From Nitrobacteraceae bacterium AZCC 2146 (lineage in GTDB: Bacteria; Pseudomonadota; Alphaproteobacteria; Rhizobiales; Xanthobacteraceae): a stretch of DNA of 64,000 nt. The notes beneath the pieces were generated by a model. That model did not search any database. It was not told where the DNA came from and saw only the letters and a program-made list of their open reading frames with translations. This document shows positions 35,570 through 46,483 of this stretch, piece by piece (positions within the stretch are counted from its first letter, which is position 1; every line of letters begins with the position of its first letter). The DNA is taken from assembly GCA_036924855.1 (NCBI GenBank), contig JBAGRP010000001.1, forward strand, positions 2,356,001 to 2,420,000, in the 5' to 3' direction. The translations under genes and the position numbers were made by a program.

Positions 35570-37029
35570 CGGCTGCGGGCGATTTTGAGGATCTGCTCGA
35601 TATCGAGGTTTTTCTCGAAATGATCGGCCAGCGCGTCGAGCGCGGATTCGATCCGCGCCTCATAGGCCAGCGTTGACCCGATGCCGAGATAAGCGAGCCA
35701 GGCCTTGCGAAAGGCGTCGCCGGTGAACAGCCCATGCACATAGGTGCCCTGCACGCGGCCATCGGGCGACGCTGCGCCATCGGCACGGCCGCCGATCATC
35801 AACAACGGCCTGATGCAGTCGGCGCCTTCGCTGCGGCCGAGATGGATCTCATAGCCCTCGATCGCCGCGCCCGTGGCGCAATGCGTGCCTGTGATCAGCG
35901 TGGTGGATTTATCCGGACTCATGACGGTGGCGATATCGAGCAGGCCGAGGCCATCGACCGTCCCCGCTGACCCATCAACGCCATCGGGATCGGTGATGGT
36001 GTTGCCGAGCATCTGATAGCCGCCACACAAGCCCAGCACATGGCCACCGCGTCGGACATGGGCCTTGATGTCGATGTCCCAGCCCTGCGCACGCAGATAA
36101 GCGAGGTCGCCGATGGTGGATTTGCTGCCAGGCAGAATGACCACGTCGGCATTGCCCGGGATCGGTTCACCCGGCCGCACGAACACCAGCTTCACGCCGG
36201 GCTCCATGCCAAGCGGATCGAAGTCGTCGAAATTGGCGATGCGTGCCAACACGGGCACGGCGATGATGCGCGTCGCGGATGATGCGTGGATACGATCGAG
36301 ACCAACGGCATCTTCCGCCGGCAGCCAGGCCGCCAGCGGCAGCCATGGCACCACGCCGAGCGACGGCCAGCCAGTGAGACGCGTGATCGCCGTCAGGCCC
36401 TGGTCGAACAGACTGGGATCGCCGCGAAACTTGTTGATGATGAAGCCATGGATCCGCGCGCGCTCGTCCGGCTCCAGCACGAGATGGGTGCCGGCGAGGC
36501 TGGCGATGACGCCGCCGCGATCGATGTCACCGGCGAGCACGACAGGCACATTGGCAGCGGCAGCGAAGCCCATATTGGCGATGTCGCCAGCGCGCAGATT
36601 GATCTCCGCCGGGCTGCCGGCGCCTTCGACGAGGACAATGTCGGCATCGCGGGCGAGATGCGCAAAGCTCTCCAGCACGGCGGGCAGCAGCGCCGCCTTC
36701 TTCTCCAGATAATTTTTCGCTCGCAGCGTGCCCCAGCGTTGGCCTTGCACGATGATCTGCGCGCCGGTGTCGGTCTCCGGCTTCAACAGCACCGGGTTCA
36801 TGTGCACGCTGGGCGCCATCCTTGCCGCACGCGCTTGCACCGCCTGGGCGCGGCCGATCTCGCCGCCGTCGACCGCGACGGCGGCATTGTTCGACATGTT
36901 CTGCGGCTTGAACGGCGCCACCTTCAACCCGCGCCGCACCAGCGCCCGCGCGAGTCCGGCCACCAAGGTCGACTTGCCGGCATTGGAGCCGGTGGCCTGG
37001 ATCATCAGTGCGGGGGTGGGTGTGATCAT
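35542..37029 (-). CDS. cobQ: Cobyric acid synthase
   Basis: 495-aa glutamine amidotransferase that amidates adenosylcobyrinic acid a,c-diamide at positions b, d, e and g. The N-terminal dethiobiotin-synthetase-like domain carries the phosphate loop GSNAGKST (residues 14-21) and [15 protein letters not shown] [23 protein letters not shown]. The C-terminal type 1 amidotransferase has the nucleophile in [10 protein letters not shown] and a His in YVHGLF. It converges on cobD with a 28-bp overlap of the 3' ends, and is separated from cobO by a palindromic repeat. Confidence 0.94.
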   Translation of the reverse strand: MITPTPALMIQATGSNAGKSTLVAGLARALVRRGLKVAPFKPQNMSNNAAVAVDGGEIGRAQAVQARAARMAPSVHMNPVLLKPETDTGAQIIVQGQRWGTLRAKNYLEKKAALLPAVLESFAHLARDADIVLVEGAGSPAEINLRAGDIANMGFAAAANVPVVLAGDIDRGGVIASLAGTHLVLEPDERARIHGFIINKFRGDPSLFDQGLTAITRLTGWPSLGVVPWLPLAAWLPAEDAVGLDRIHASSATRIIAVPVLARIANFDDFDPLGMEPGVKLVFVRPGEPIPGNADVVILPGSKSTIGDLAYLRAQGWDIDIKAHVRRGGHVLGLCGGYQMLGNTITDPDGVDGSAGTVDGLGLLDIATVMSPDKSTTLITGTHCATGAAIEGYEIHLGRSEGADCIRPLLMIGGRADGAASPDGRVQGTYVHGLFTGDAFRKAWLAYLGIGSTLAYEARIESALDALADHFEKNLDIEQILKIARSRQSTSASAA

Positions 37030-37058
37030 GAGAATATCATGTCCGGCAGAATCAGATT

Positions 37059-37184
37059 GTCATTCCGGGATGCGCCTTGGTCGGCGCAGCCGACGAAGGT
37101 GCAGACCCGCAATCCAGAGATGGATGAACATCTCGGGATTCCGGGTTCGCGTGCAGCTGGCGCTGCGCGCGCCCCGGAATGACA
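37059..37184. repeat. Intergenic palindromic repeat (GTCATTCCGGG type)
   Basis: Inverted repeat with outer arms GTCATTCCGGGATGCGC and GCGCCCCGGAATGAC. It sits between cobO and cobQ on the same strand and could process or attenuate readthrough within the cob operon. Confidence 0.75.
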
Positions 37185-37201
37185 GCGAAATATTTCATAT
37201 C

Positions 37202-37831
37202 CTAGAACTCGATGCCCTTCTGGCCCTTCACGCCGGCGCGGAACGGATGCTTGATCAGCGTCATCTCGGTGACCAGGTCGGCCATCTCGATCAACTCCGG
37301 CTTGGCATTGCGGCCGGTGATGACGACATGCTTGTCGGCCGGCTTCTCGTCGCGCAGGAATTTCAGCACATCCTCCAGCGGCAGATAGTCGTAGCGCAGC
37401 ACGATATTGAGCTCGTCGAGCAGCACCATGCGGTGACGATCATCGCGGATCATCTCCTTGGCGCGTTCCCAGCCGGCGGTGGCCGCGGCGATGTCGCGTT
37501 CGCGATCCTGGGTAAGCCATGTAAAACCCTCGCCCATGATGTGCAGTGTCACCAGATCGGGAAATGTCTTCAGGAGGCGCGCTTCGCCGGTGTCCCATTC
37601 GGGCGACTTGGTGAACTGCACGATGCCGACCGGGTAGCCATGGCCGATGTGGCGAAACACCATGCCGAGCGCCGCCGACGTCTTGCCCTTGCCAGTGCCC
37701 GTGTTGACGATCAGCAGACCTTTCTCGCCAGTCTTGGTCGCCATGATCTTGTCGCGCGCCGCCTTATGCTTCTGCGCCTTGGCCTTGTGGCGGGCGTTCT
37801 CGGCCTCTTCGTCGTGTGAGATTCCGGTCAT
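37202..37831 (-). CDS. cobO: Cob(I)yrinic acid a,c-diamide adenosyltransferase
   Basis: 209-aa CobO/BtuR-type enzyme transferring the adenosyl group of ATP to cob(I)alamin-type corrinoids. Walker A-like GTGKGKTS (residues 44-51), the N-terminal basic segment AENARHKAKAQKHKA and MVLLDELNIVLRYDYLPLEDVLKFL, plus VVITGRNAKPELIEMADLVTEM, are diagnostic. The ATG overlaps the cobN stop (ATGA), indicating coupled translation. Confidence 0.95.
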   Translation of the reverse strand: MTGISHDEEAENARHKAKAQKHKAARDKIMATKTGEKGLLIVNTGTGKGKTSAALGMVFRHIGHGYPVGIVQFTKSPEWDTGEARLLKTFPDLVTLHIMGEGFTWLTQDRERDIAAATAGWERAKEMIRDDRHRMVLLDELNIVLRYDYLPLEDVLKFLRDEKPADKHVVITGRNAKPELIEMADLVTEMTLIKHPFRAGVKGQKGIEF

Positions 37832-40800
37832 GCGATTTCCCTGTGTGCAGTCGGCAAAAGTTCGGCGATCAGATCAGCAGCGCGATTCGAGCGTGGCGTC
37901 CACAAGCCCCTGCGGATCGCTTCGGCAAAGCGCGCGGCGGTCTCGCGCAGCGCGGCCGGATTGGCGGTTTGCATGAAATCACGTACGTGCTCGTCCTCCA
38001 GATAGGAAGCGAACAATTGATCGAAATGGTGATTGGACACCGCGTCGGTCGAGGCAGCAAAGCCGAACAGGTAATCCACAGTGGCGGCGATCTCGAACGC
38101 GCCCTTGTAGCCATGGCGCATCACGCCGGCGATCCATTTCGGATTGGCGGCGCGGCCGCGCACTACCCGGGAGATTTCATGGCTCAGCGGCCGCGACAGC
38201 GGCGCTTCCGGCCGTGAGGTGTCGATATGCGCGATGCGGGGCGCGGAGCCGCGCAGGGTCTGCACCGTCGCGGCGAGGCCGCCGATGAATTGATAGTAGT
38301 CGTCGGAATCCAGAATGTCGTGTTCGCGGTTGTCTTGCGTCTGCGCCACAAGATCAATGCCTGCAAGCCGCTCGGCGAAATCGCTGCGCGCGTCCTCGCC
38401 ATCGACGCCGCTACCATACGCATAACCGCCCCAGTCGAGATAGACGTCGGCGATATCCGCGCGCTTGTCCCAGCCGCCCTCGTCCATCAACGCCTGCAGC
38501 CCCGCGCCATAGGCGCCGGGTTTTGAGCCGAACACGCGGCGCGCCGCCTGCCGCCGCGCGATCTCGCAGTTCATGCCGCCGGCTTCCAGCACCAGCGCCT
38601 TGGCGCGGACATTGGCGGCAATCGGATTGGCTTCATCGGACTCATCCAGCAGAGCGATGGCGCCGACGGCTGAGCCGATGATGTCCATCTGGGTGGGGAA
38701 CGCATCGCGAAACAGGCCGGAGACGCGAAACGTCACATCGACGCGCGGACGCTTTAGTTCGGACAGCGGCGTGATGGCAAAGCCGGTGACGCGACCGGAG
38801 GTTTCTTCCCACAGCGGACGGGCGCCGATCAGCGCCAGTGCCTGCGCGACATCGTCGCCGCCGGTGCGCATGTTCGAGGTGCCCCAGGCCGATAGCGCGA
38901 TGGCGCGCGGCCATTCGCCGGCCTCCTGCCAGTAGCCTTCGACAAGGCGCTCAGCGGCAAGTTGCCCGATCCGCCACGCCGACGGCGTCGGCACCGCGCG
39001 GACATCCACGGCGAAGAAATTGCGCCCGGTCGGCAGCACGTCCGGTCGGCCGCGCGTCGGCGCACCGGACGGTCCGGGCCGGATGAAATGGCCGTCGAGA
39101 CCGCGCAGGAACGCAGCCATTTCGGCATCGCCGCAAGCGTCGATGGCGGGGCGGAGTTTTGCATCGATCCAACCGAGCACCTCGGTCGTGCGCGTCCATG
39201 CGGGGTTGCAAGACCGCTCGCCGGAGACGAGCTGAAGCGCCAGCATCTCGATGCGTTCGACCGTATCGCCGGTCGTACGCCACGCGTCCGCGCTGATCTC
39301 CGCAAGAATCGCCGGGCGAGACCCCAGAAATTCATCGGCGAGATCACGGGTCAGCGGATCGAACGCACCGAGGCCGAGATCGGCTGCCAGTGCGCGATGT
39401 AGCGAAGCATCCTGCGGCTTCGTCTCCGAGCGTGGCAACCGCGCGATCGAGACCAGCAGGTCGTTGCGCTGGGCGTCTGCCGGTATGCGGCCGAACACAT
39501 GCAGGCCGTCACGGATCTGCATTTCCTTGAGATCGCAGAGATGCGCATCGAGCGCGCGCAGCGCCTCGTTGGTCGGCGTGTCCCTGTTGACGTTAACGTC
39601 GGCATCGAGCTGCTGCGCCCGCGCCATCGACAGAATGTCTTCGGCAATCAGTGCGGCGCGTTTCGGGTCGAGATCGGTGGCGAGAGCGTATTCGTCCACC
39701 AGGTTTTCCAGCCGGGCCAGATCGTCATGCAGTTCGGCGCGGGTCATCGGTGGCGTCAGGTGATCGATGATCACGGCTGACGCGCGGCGCTTGGCCTGGA
39801 TGCCCTCGCCGGGGTCATTGACGATGAAGGGATAGAGATGCGGCAGCGGCCCCAGCACCGCATCGGGCAGACAGTCCGCGGACAGGCCTGCGCTTTTGCC
39901 CGGCAGCCATTCGAGATTGCCGTGCTTGCCGAGATGGACGATGGCGTGGGTATCGAAGGTGCGCCTGATCCAGAGATAGAACGCGAGGTAATGATGCGGC
40001 GGCACCAGATCGGGATCGTGATAGGTGCTCTTTGGATCGATGTTGTAGCCTCGCGCCGGCTGCACGCCGACCACGATGTTGCCGAAGCGATGCAGGCCAA
40101 GGCGAAACGCGCCATCGGCGACATGCGGATCCTGCTCCGGCTGGCCCCAGCGATTCTCGATCGCGCGCTGCACATTGACCGGTAGCGTCGCGAAAGCAGC
40201 GCGATAGTCGGTGAGCGGCCACGACGCGCCGCCGCTGCGATCGGTGCGTCCAGCCAGCGCGTTGGTTGGGCCGTCCTGCAGCAGTTGCATCATGATGGCG
40301 GCATCATCGGGCGCATTGTCGGTGGCGTAGCCGGCGCTGCGCATCGCGCCAAGCACATCGATCAGGCTTTGCGGCGTATCCAAGCCGACGCCATTGGCGA
40401 GGCGGCCATCGCGATTCGGATAGTTAGCGAGGATCAGCGCGACGCGGCGGTTCGGGATTTGCGTTCGGCGCAAGCGCACCCAGGCGCGCGCCAGATCGGC
40501 GGTGGCATCGATGCGATCTGCTACCGGCCGCAACGTGGTCGGCGCAAAACCGGTGTCGCTGTCGTCGCGCTCCTTGAAGGCGATGGCGTTGGCGAAGATT
40601 CGGCCATCGACCTCCGGCAACACCACATGCATCGCGAGATCACGCGGCGTCAGGCCGCGGGTCGAGGACTCCCAGTTGGCCCGCGAAATGCCGGCCTGTG
40701 CCACCTGCAGGATCGGACATCCCGACGCCGCCAGCACGCCGGCATCGTCATGGGCGGTGGCTGTCGCAAAAGCGGTGGCGTTGATGATGATATCGGGCGG

Positions 40801-41538
40801 ATGCGCCGCTAGTGCCGCGCGCAGAAATGCAGCAGAACGTTCGTCCTTCAAACTGGTCACATAGAGGCAGACTGCGTTGAGGCCGCGCGCTCCCAGCGCC
40901 ACGCGCAGCGCCTCGATCGCCGCTGTATCGCCGCCGGCAACCAGCGCGCGGTAGAAAATCACGATGGCATTTGGGCGATCGTCACTCGCGGGTTCGCTCG
41001 GCCAGAACCCGGCCGACGGCATCGGCCGAGCCGCAGGCGGCATGTCGCCGTGGCCGATCAGATGCGCGGCGAAGCGAAGCGCCAGTTGCGCGTTATCGAC
41101 GCCGCCCTCGGTGCAGTAGCACCACAATGAGTGAGTATCCTCGCTATTCAATGTACCGCGCTTGGCGAGACCGAGGTCCCAGTGCAACTCGCCGGGAATA
41201 CAGGCGAACAGCGTGCCGCGGCGCAGCGCATCGCTGCGCAGGCTCTCGACGCCATGCGGCCAGTAGCTCTCGCCGCCGAGCATGCGCAGCACGACGATCT
41301 TGGCGTCACGCAGCGTGCGCTCGACATAGAGATCCACCGAGGCGGGATGGCCGAGCGCCAGCAGGTTGGTCAGCCGCACGCTCGGGAAATCGTTCGGCAG
41401 CATCGCATGCGCTGCGTTGAACGCAGAGAGATCGCTGTCTGCCGCCGACAGCACGACGATATCGGCGGTGTCCTGCCCGAGATCGCGGGCGACGTCGCCG
41501 TCGTCAATATTGCCGGTGGGATCGAGCTTCAGGTGCAT
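37828..41538 (-). CDS. cobN: Cobaltochelatase large subunit
   Basis: 1236-aa CobN, the corrin-binding subunit of the ATP-dependent aerobic cobaltochelatase that inserts cobalt into hydrogenobyrinic acid a,c-diamide. Diagnostic segments are FYLWIRRTFDTHAIVHLGKHGNLEWLPGKSAGLS, LPHLYPFIVNDPGEGIQAKRRASAVIIDHLTPPMTRAEL, GRNFFAVDVRAVPTPSAW and AWGTSNMRTGGDDVAQALALIG. Length is near the family norm of about 1250 aa. The partner ATPase subunits (P. denitrificans CobS and CobT) are not in this window. It lies 6 bp after cobW and overlaps cobO. Confidence 0.96.
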   Translation of the reverse strand: MHLKLDPTGNIDDGDVARDLGQDTADIVVLSAADSDLSAFNAAHAMLPNDFPSVRLTNLLALGHPASVDLYVERTLRDAKIVVLRMLGGESYWPHGVESLRSDALRRGTLFACIPGELHWDLGLAKRGTLNSEDTHSLWCYCTEGGVDNAQLALRFAAHLIGHGDMPPAARPMPSAGFWPSEPASDDRPNAIVIFYRALVAGGDTAAIEALRVALGARGLNAVCLYVTSLKDERSAAFLRAALAAHPPDIIINATAFATATAHDDAGVLAASGCPILQVAQAGISRANWESSTRGLTPRDLAMHVVLPEVDGRIFANAIAFKERDDSDTGFAPTTLRPVADRIDATADLARAWVRLRRTQIPNRRVALILANYPNRDGRLANGVGLDTPQSLIDVLGAMRSAGYATDNAPDDAAIMMQLLQDGPTNALAGRTDRSGGASWPLTDYRAAFATLPVNVQRAIENRWGQPEQDPHVADGAFRLGLHRFGNIVVGVQPARGYNIDPKSTYHDPDLVPPHHYLAFYLWIRRTFDTHAIVHLGKHGNLEWLPGKSAGLSADCLPDAVLGPLPHLYPFIVNDPGEGIQAKRRASAVIIDHLTPPMTRAELHDDLARLENLVDEYALATDLDPKRAALIAEDILSMARAQQLDADVNVNRDTPTNEALRALDAHLCDLKEMQIRDGLHVFGRIPADAQRNDLLVSIARLPRSETKPQDASLHRALAADLGLGAFDPLTRDLADEFLGSRPAILAEISADAWRTTGDTVERIEMLALQLVSGERSCNPAWTRTTEVLGWIDAKLRPAIDACGDAEMAAFLRGLDGHFIRPGPSGAPTRGRPDVLPTGRNFFAVDVRAVPTPSAWRIGQLAAERLVEGYWQEAGEWPRAIALSAWGTSNMRTGGDDVAQALALIGARPLWEETSGRVTGFAITPLSELKRPRVDVTFRVSGLFRDAFPTQMDIIGSAVGAIALLDESDEANPIAANVRAKALVLEAGGMNCEIARRQAARRVFGSKPGAYGAGLQALMDEGGWDKRADIADVYLDWGGYAYGSGVDGEDARSDFAERLAGIDLVAQTQDNREHDILDSDDYYQFIGGLAATVQTLRGSAPRIAHIDTSRPEAPLSRPLSHEISRVVRGRAANPKWIAGVMRHGYKGAFEIAATVDYLFGFAASTDAVSNHHFDQLFASYLEDEHVRDFMQTANPAALRETAARFAEAIRRGLWTPRSNRAADLIAELLPTAHREIA

Positions 41539-41544
41539 GCGTCC

Positions 41545-42558
<1,014 letters not shown>

Positions 42559-42561
42559 TTT

Positions 42562-43095
42562 TTACGACTCCTGAGAATGGCGTTTCAGCCAGAGCGGAAG
42601 CCCGGCTGCAATGAACACGACTTGCGGCACGGCGGCCGCGACGATCTGGTTGAGGCGGCCCTGCGCATCGCGGAATGCGCGGCCGAGCGGCGTCTCCGGC
42701 ACCAGGCCGAGGCCGATCTCGTTGGAAACGAAAACGATCGGATATTTCGCAACGCCGAGGAATCGCACCAGGCGGCGCGCTTCGATCTCGGGGTCGCGTT
42801 CGGCGAACATCAGGTTCGACAGCCACAGCGTCAGGCAATCCACCAGCACGGCACGGCCGTGGGTCGCCTCGCGCGTCAGCGCATCGACCAGCGCCAGCGG
42901 CTCCTCGATGGTGATCCAACCGTCATCGCGCTGTTTGCGATGCTGCGCGATGCGGGTTGTCATCTCGTCATCGCCGGCGGTCGCGGTGGCGAGATAGACG
43001 CGCGTCAACCCGCTGTCGTGGATCAGACGTTCGGCGAAGGCAGACTTGCCGGAGCGCGCGCCGCCGAGCACCAGTGTGGTGGCACGCGACGTCAT
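42562..43095 (-). CDS. cobU: Adenosylcobinamide kinase / GTP:adenosylcobinamide-phosphate guanylyltransferase
   Basis: 177-aa bifunctional enzyme (CobU in Salmonella, CobP in P. denitrificans) acting in the nucleotide-loop assembly. P-loop GGARSGKSAFAE (residues 11-22), VLVDCLTLWLSNLMF and SNEIGLGLVPETPLGRAFRDAQGRLNQ are characteristic. Its ATG overlaps the DUF1636 stop (ATGA). Length equals the usual 170-180 aa. Confidence 0.95.
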   Translation of the reverse strand: MTSRATTLVLGGARSGKSAFAERLIHDSGLTRVYLATATAGDDEMTTRIAQHRKQRDDGWITIEEPLALVDALTREATHGRAVLVDCLTLWLSNLMFAERDPEIEARRLVRFLGVAKYPIVFVSNEIGLGLVPETPLGRAFRDAQGRLNQIVAAAVPQVVFIAAGLPLWLKRHSQES

Positions 43096-43544
43096 TTCGG
43101 CGCGCGCCCGTCGTCCGGCGACCAGCGCATCGGCGGGACCCGCGCCACCATGCCCTTACGCAACACCTCGGCGCGCTCGCGCCACGGCACCAGCCCGTAA
43201 TCGGACTTCTGATAGGATTGAACGAACGACACCAAGGCGGCGGTGCCGCTCTCGGTCTGCAGATCGCCGAACAGGAAGGTGTAGCCGTCGGGGCTGGTCA
43301 CCGCGACCGTCGCAGGCCGCTTGCAGACGCTGAGGCATTGCACCGGACGAACAATAATGGCCGCATCGGCACTGCCAAGCGCGGCCTGCACGGCGGCAAA
43401 CATTTCGGGGCCCACCACTGCGCCGCTGCCGTCGGCGGCCTTGCAGGTGGTGCAGACGCTGACGACGACGGGACCCACCGGCGCGGGGCGCGGCGGTTCA
43501 GCCAAAATCTGTTCACCAAAAAAATCGGCGCTGTCGCGATCCAT
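43092..43544 (-). CDS. DUF1636 family metal-binding protein
   Basis: 150-aa protein that I recognise as DUF1636. It has four conserved Cys, Cys31 and Cys34 in VCTTCK and Cys70 and Cys74 in VQCLSVCKRP, a spacing like thioredoxin-fold [2Fe-2S] ferredoxins. No signal peptide or membrane segment. As the first gene after the cob riboswitch, translationally coupled to cobU, it likely serves cobalamin synthesis, perhaps as an electron donor for corrinoid reduction or a metal handler (inference). I use the ATG at 43544; the GTG just before is an alternative. Confidence 0.85.
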   Translation of the reverse strand: MDRDSADFFGEQILAEPPRPAPVGPVVVSVCTTCKAADGSGAVVGPEMFAAVQAALGSADAAIIVRPVQCLSVCKRPATVAVTSPDGYTFLFGDLQTESGTAALVSFVQSYQKSDYGLVPWRERAEVLRKGMVARVPPMRWSPDDGRAPK

Positions 43545-43671
43545 CACATGCTCACATCAGTGCCCTCATTAAGAGGGCCGCGAGCTTTGTTGGGTCGCGC
43601 TGACGGCCCACGCCGTCAACTCGCTCCCGCCCGGTGCACCCCGCCCGACGACGCCTCCAAAGCACAGTTCG

Positions 43672-43840
43672 TGATGGCAGGTCTCCTGGCTCGCGGGTCG
43701 TTGCCCTCGGCCGCCTTCCCAGGGATTCCCAGTGGCACCGGCGAGGGCTCGTCGCTTACAGTTGCGGGGGCAGCGCCGGCATTGAGGATTCTCGCACCGG
43801 CTTCCCTTTTCACCTTCCACGCGGAAGGACCATCGGGCGC
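43672..43840 (-). promoter_or_regulatory. Cobalamin (B12) riboswitch upstream of the cob operon
   Basis: Reading the minus strand, a complete B12 riboswitch is present: GAAGGTGAAAAGGGAAGCCGG at the 5' side, the core TGCCCCCGCAACTGTAAGCG, CACTGGGAATCCCTGGGAAGGC, and the B12 box CGCGAGCCAGGAGACCTGCC at 43676-43695. It lies about 130 bp upstream of the DUF1636-cobU-cobW-cobN-cobO operon, so cobalamin synthesis is feedback-controlled. The remainder of the 43545-43958 gap holds the spacer and the cobT promoter region. Confidence 0.95.
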
Positions 43841-43958
43841 GACGCTACCGGGCGGGGTCCCCGCGGTCAACCGCTCCGGCGACAGCCGCTCCGGCGAGTG
43901 CCGGTGTTGACCTGATCCCGCCGGATGCGTCAGTTAGGTCTCCGCGAAAAGGAACAAA

Positions 43959-45014
43959 ATGTCCGCAAATTCCCAGCCTCTGTGGCAGCCGCCCGCCATT
44001 ACGCCGCTCGATCCAGCGATCGAGGCGGTTGCGCGCGCGCGAATCGACGGCAAGGCCAAGCCGCCGGGCTCGCTGGGCCGGATCGAGGACCTCGCCGTGC
44101 AGCTCGGCATGATCCGGCATCCCGGGGAGCCGCGCGGCGACAATGCCGTGCTGCTGGTGTTCGCCGCCGACCATGGCCTGGTCGCCGAAGGCGTGTCGCA
44201 ATATCCATCCGCAGTGACGGTGGCGATGGTGATGACCTATCTGGCCGGCCGCGCCAGTGCCAATGCCTTTGCCGCCGCCAGCAACGTCGAAATCCGCGTC
44301 ATCGATGCCGGCGTTGCTGCCGAATTGCCGGGGCATCCGCGCCTGATCGATGCGAAGATCCGCATGAGCACCGCGAATGCGGCCCGCGGGCCGGCGATGA
44401 CACCGCAAGAGGCGGCCGAAGCGCTGGATCACGGCTGCAAGTTGGCGATCCGCGAGATCAGGAACGGCGCCGACATTCTCGCGCTCGGCGAGATGGGAAT
44501 CGGCAACACCGCCTCCTCCGCACTGCTGGTGCATCGCCTCGCGCCGGCGCCGCTCAATGACTGCATCGGCGTCGGTGCCGGGCAGGACGACAGCGGTATG
44601 GCGCGCAAGCGTGCCGCGATCGAGATGGCGGCCACGCGCAGCAATGCATCGGCGCCATTAGACGTGCTCAGCGAATTCGGCGGGCTGGAAATCGCCATGA
44701 TGGCGGGTGCGGTGCTGGGCACGGCGTCGCAACGGCGACCGGTGATCATCGACGGGTTTATTTCCAGCGCCGCAGCGCTGCTGGCGATCCGGCTCTGCCC
44801 GGAAGCGCGCGGCTATTGCGTGTTCGCGCATCGCTCCGCCGAGCGCGGCCACGACATCGTGCTCGCCGCACTCGACGCCACACCGCTGCTCGACCTCGGG
44901 CTGCGGCTCGGCGAAGGCACCGGCGCCCTGCTCGCGGTCCCCCTCGTGCGCGCGGCGGCGCGGCTGCTGACCGATGTCGCGGATCTCAGCGACGTGCTGA
45001 CGGGAAACATCTGA
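43959..45014 (+). CDS. cobT: Nicotinate-nucleotide--dimethylbenzimidazole phosphoribosyltransferase
   Basis: 351-aa enzyme (CobT in Salmonella, CobU in P. denitrificans) making alpha-ribazole phosphate. KPPGSLGRIEDLAVQLG, VFAADHGLVAEGVSQYPSAVTVAMVMTYLAG, EMGIGNTASSALLVHRLA, GAGQDDSG-like VGAGQDDSGM and ILGEGTGALLAVPL-like RLGEGTGALLAVPLVRAAARLL are diagnostic. An AAAAGGAAC ribosome site precedes the ATG. It is divergent from the riboswitch-controlled operon and directly abuts cobS. Confidence 0.95.
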   Translation: MSANSQPLWQPPAITPLDPAIEAVARARIDGKAKPPGSLGRIEDLAVQLGMIRHPGEPRGDNAVLLVFAADHGLVAEGVSQYPSAVTVAMVMTYLAGRASANAFAAASNVEIRVIDAGVAAELPGHPRLIDAKIRMSTANAARGPAMTPQEAAEALDHGCKLAIREIRNGADILALGEMGIGNTASSALLVHRLAPAPLNDCIGVGAGQDDSGMARKRAAIEMAATRSNASAPLDVLSEFGGLEIAMMAGAVLGTASQRRPVIIDGFISSAAALLAIRLCPEARGYCVFAHRSAERGHDIVLAALDATPLLDLGLRLGEGTGALLAVPLVRAAARLLTDVADLSDVLTGNI

Positions 45015-45779
45015 ATGCGCTTCGACGCCCATCTGCTCAACGCGATCAGATTCCTCACCATCGCGCGGGTGCCGGATGCCCATGAGGCGATGGCACCCGA
45101 CTGGCTCGCGCGGGCGATGAAATATTTTCCGCTGGTGGGCGCGGGCGTCGGACTTGCTTCGGCAATTGTCCTGCTGATCGCCAGCAGTTTCGGGGGGCCG
45201 ACGGTCGCCGCCTTGCTCGCGGTAGCAACGAGCATCATCATGACTAGCGCATTGCACGAAGATGGCCTTGCCGACACCGCCGACGGTTTTGGCGGCGGCC
45301 GGAGCGTCGAGAAGCGCCTCGCGATCATGAAGGACAGCCGCATCGGCACCTATGGCGCGCTGGCGCTTGGGCTCGGCGTGGCGCTGCGCGTCGCAGCACT
45401 CGCTGAATTGCCGTTGTGGGCCGCCGCCGCGGCCCTGATCGCAGCCCATGCGGCGGCGCGCGCGGCGCCAGCCTTCGTGATGAATCATCTGAGCTATGCC
45501 GGCGACACCGCGACGATGAAAGTGAGCTATGCAGAAGCGCCGGTCCGGTCCGAAGAATTGTGGTTCGCGCTGATCGTCGTGACGCTGGCGGCGCTGCCGT
45601 TGGCGTTTGTTTCCATCGCGACGGTTGTCACCGGCCTGCTCTGCGGCGCGGTCCTTGCCGCCGCGCTCGCGCGATGGTCGCGCCGCCTGCTCAGCGGTTA
45701 CACCGGCGACGTGCTCGGCGCGATCGAGCAAGTGTTCGAGATCGGGTTTCTGCTCGGCGCCGCGGCGATGCTCAGATAG
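45015..45779 (+). CDS. cobS: Adenosylcobinamide-GDP ribazoletransferase
   Basis: 254-aa polytopic membrane enzyme (CobS in Salmonella, CobV in P. denitrificans) that joins alpha-ribazole to adenosylcobinamide-GDP. HEDGLADTADGFGGGRSVEKRLAIMKDSRIGTYGALALGL is the family signature with its Asp-rich metal site. The ATG follows the cobT stop with no gap. About six hydrophobic helices are visible. The final bases overlap the convergent phosphatase gene by 8 bp. Confidence 0.95.
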   Translation: MRFDAHLLNAIRFLTIARVPDAHEAMAPDWLARAMKYFPLVGAGVGLASAIVLLIASSFGGPTVAALLAVATSIIMTSALHEDGLADTADGFGGGRSVEKRLAIMKDSRIGTYGALALGLGVALRVAALAELPLWAAAAALIAAHAAARAAPAFVMNHLSYAGDTATMKVSYAEAPVRSEELWFALIVVTLAALPLAFVSIATVVTGLLCGAVLAAALARWSRRLLSGYTGDVLGAIEQVFEIGFLLGAAAMLR

Positions 45780-46296
45780 GCCATACTACGGGCAATTGAT
45801 ACGGCGCGCCTTCGAATGCTTCGGCGCCGCGGCCGATGCGAGTGATGGCATCTACCATCGCACCGCCGCGGCTCAGTAAGTCATCCGCGAGCTGCACCAT
45901 CAGCCTGTTCGGCGTCACATAAGGCGAACGCCGGCGCAGCTCATCAGCAATTTCTCGCTCAAAGCCGGGGTTGCGGTCGCAAGCGATCGCGTAGACCGCG
46001 GCGCTGGAGCGGCTGATGCCAGCCCAGCAGTGAATCAGCATCGGCCGTTCCGCCGTGCCGCCGCGGCCAAAATCGAGGATCTCCCGCAGGGTATTCACAT
46101 CGGGCGCGATCAGGCCCGGCGTCGGCACCACGATGTCGTGAAACGCCAATTGCAGATGTCGCTCACGCGCGAGCCCGCTCCAGTCGTGCGCGGCGGCGCT
46201 CGGCGACAGCAGCGTCAGCAGATCGAAGGAACCTAACGTGACGGCGACATCGGCGAGGCCGCTGAGAGAGCTGACGTGGATCATGCGGCCTGCCAT
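45772..46296 (-). CDS. Tyrosine/dual-specificity protein phosphatase-like protein
   Basis: 174-aa protein with the Cys-based phosphatase P-loop HCWAGISRS (Cys90 and Arg96 in the HCxxGxxRS pattern) and an upstream general-acid candidate Asp54 in HDIVVPTPG. No signal peptide or membrane helix, so cytoplasmic. Substrate unknown. Its 3' end overlaps cobS by 8 bp, convergently; this is physical proximity and no evidence of a cobalamin role. A start at the second Met (46284) is possible. Confidence 0.85.
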   Translation of the reverse strand: MAGRMIHVSSLSGLADVAVTLGSFDLLTLLSPSAAAHDWSGLARERHLQLAFHDIVVPTPGLIAPDVNTLREILDFGRGGTAERPMLIHCWAGISRSSAAVYAIACDRNPGFEREIADELRRRSPYVTPNRLMVQLADDLLSRGGAMVDAITRIGRGAEAFEGAPYQLPVVWPI

Positions 46297-46483
46297 GGGG
46301 TAGCGATACCTATCATTGATGGCATGATGGGCATCACCGATGCAACGCGCGTGGCGTCATGCCAGCTCCACCTATAATCATCAAAAACGTTGCATCGCCT
46401 TGACCGGGCATCGCGGCCAGTCGATTTTGCCGGTGGCCCGCCGGTGTGGGGTCCCGTACAAGGCAATCAGATTCCCCTGGGGC

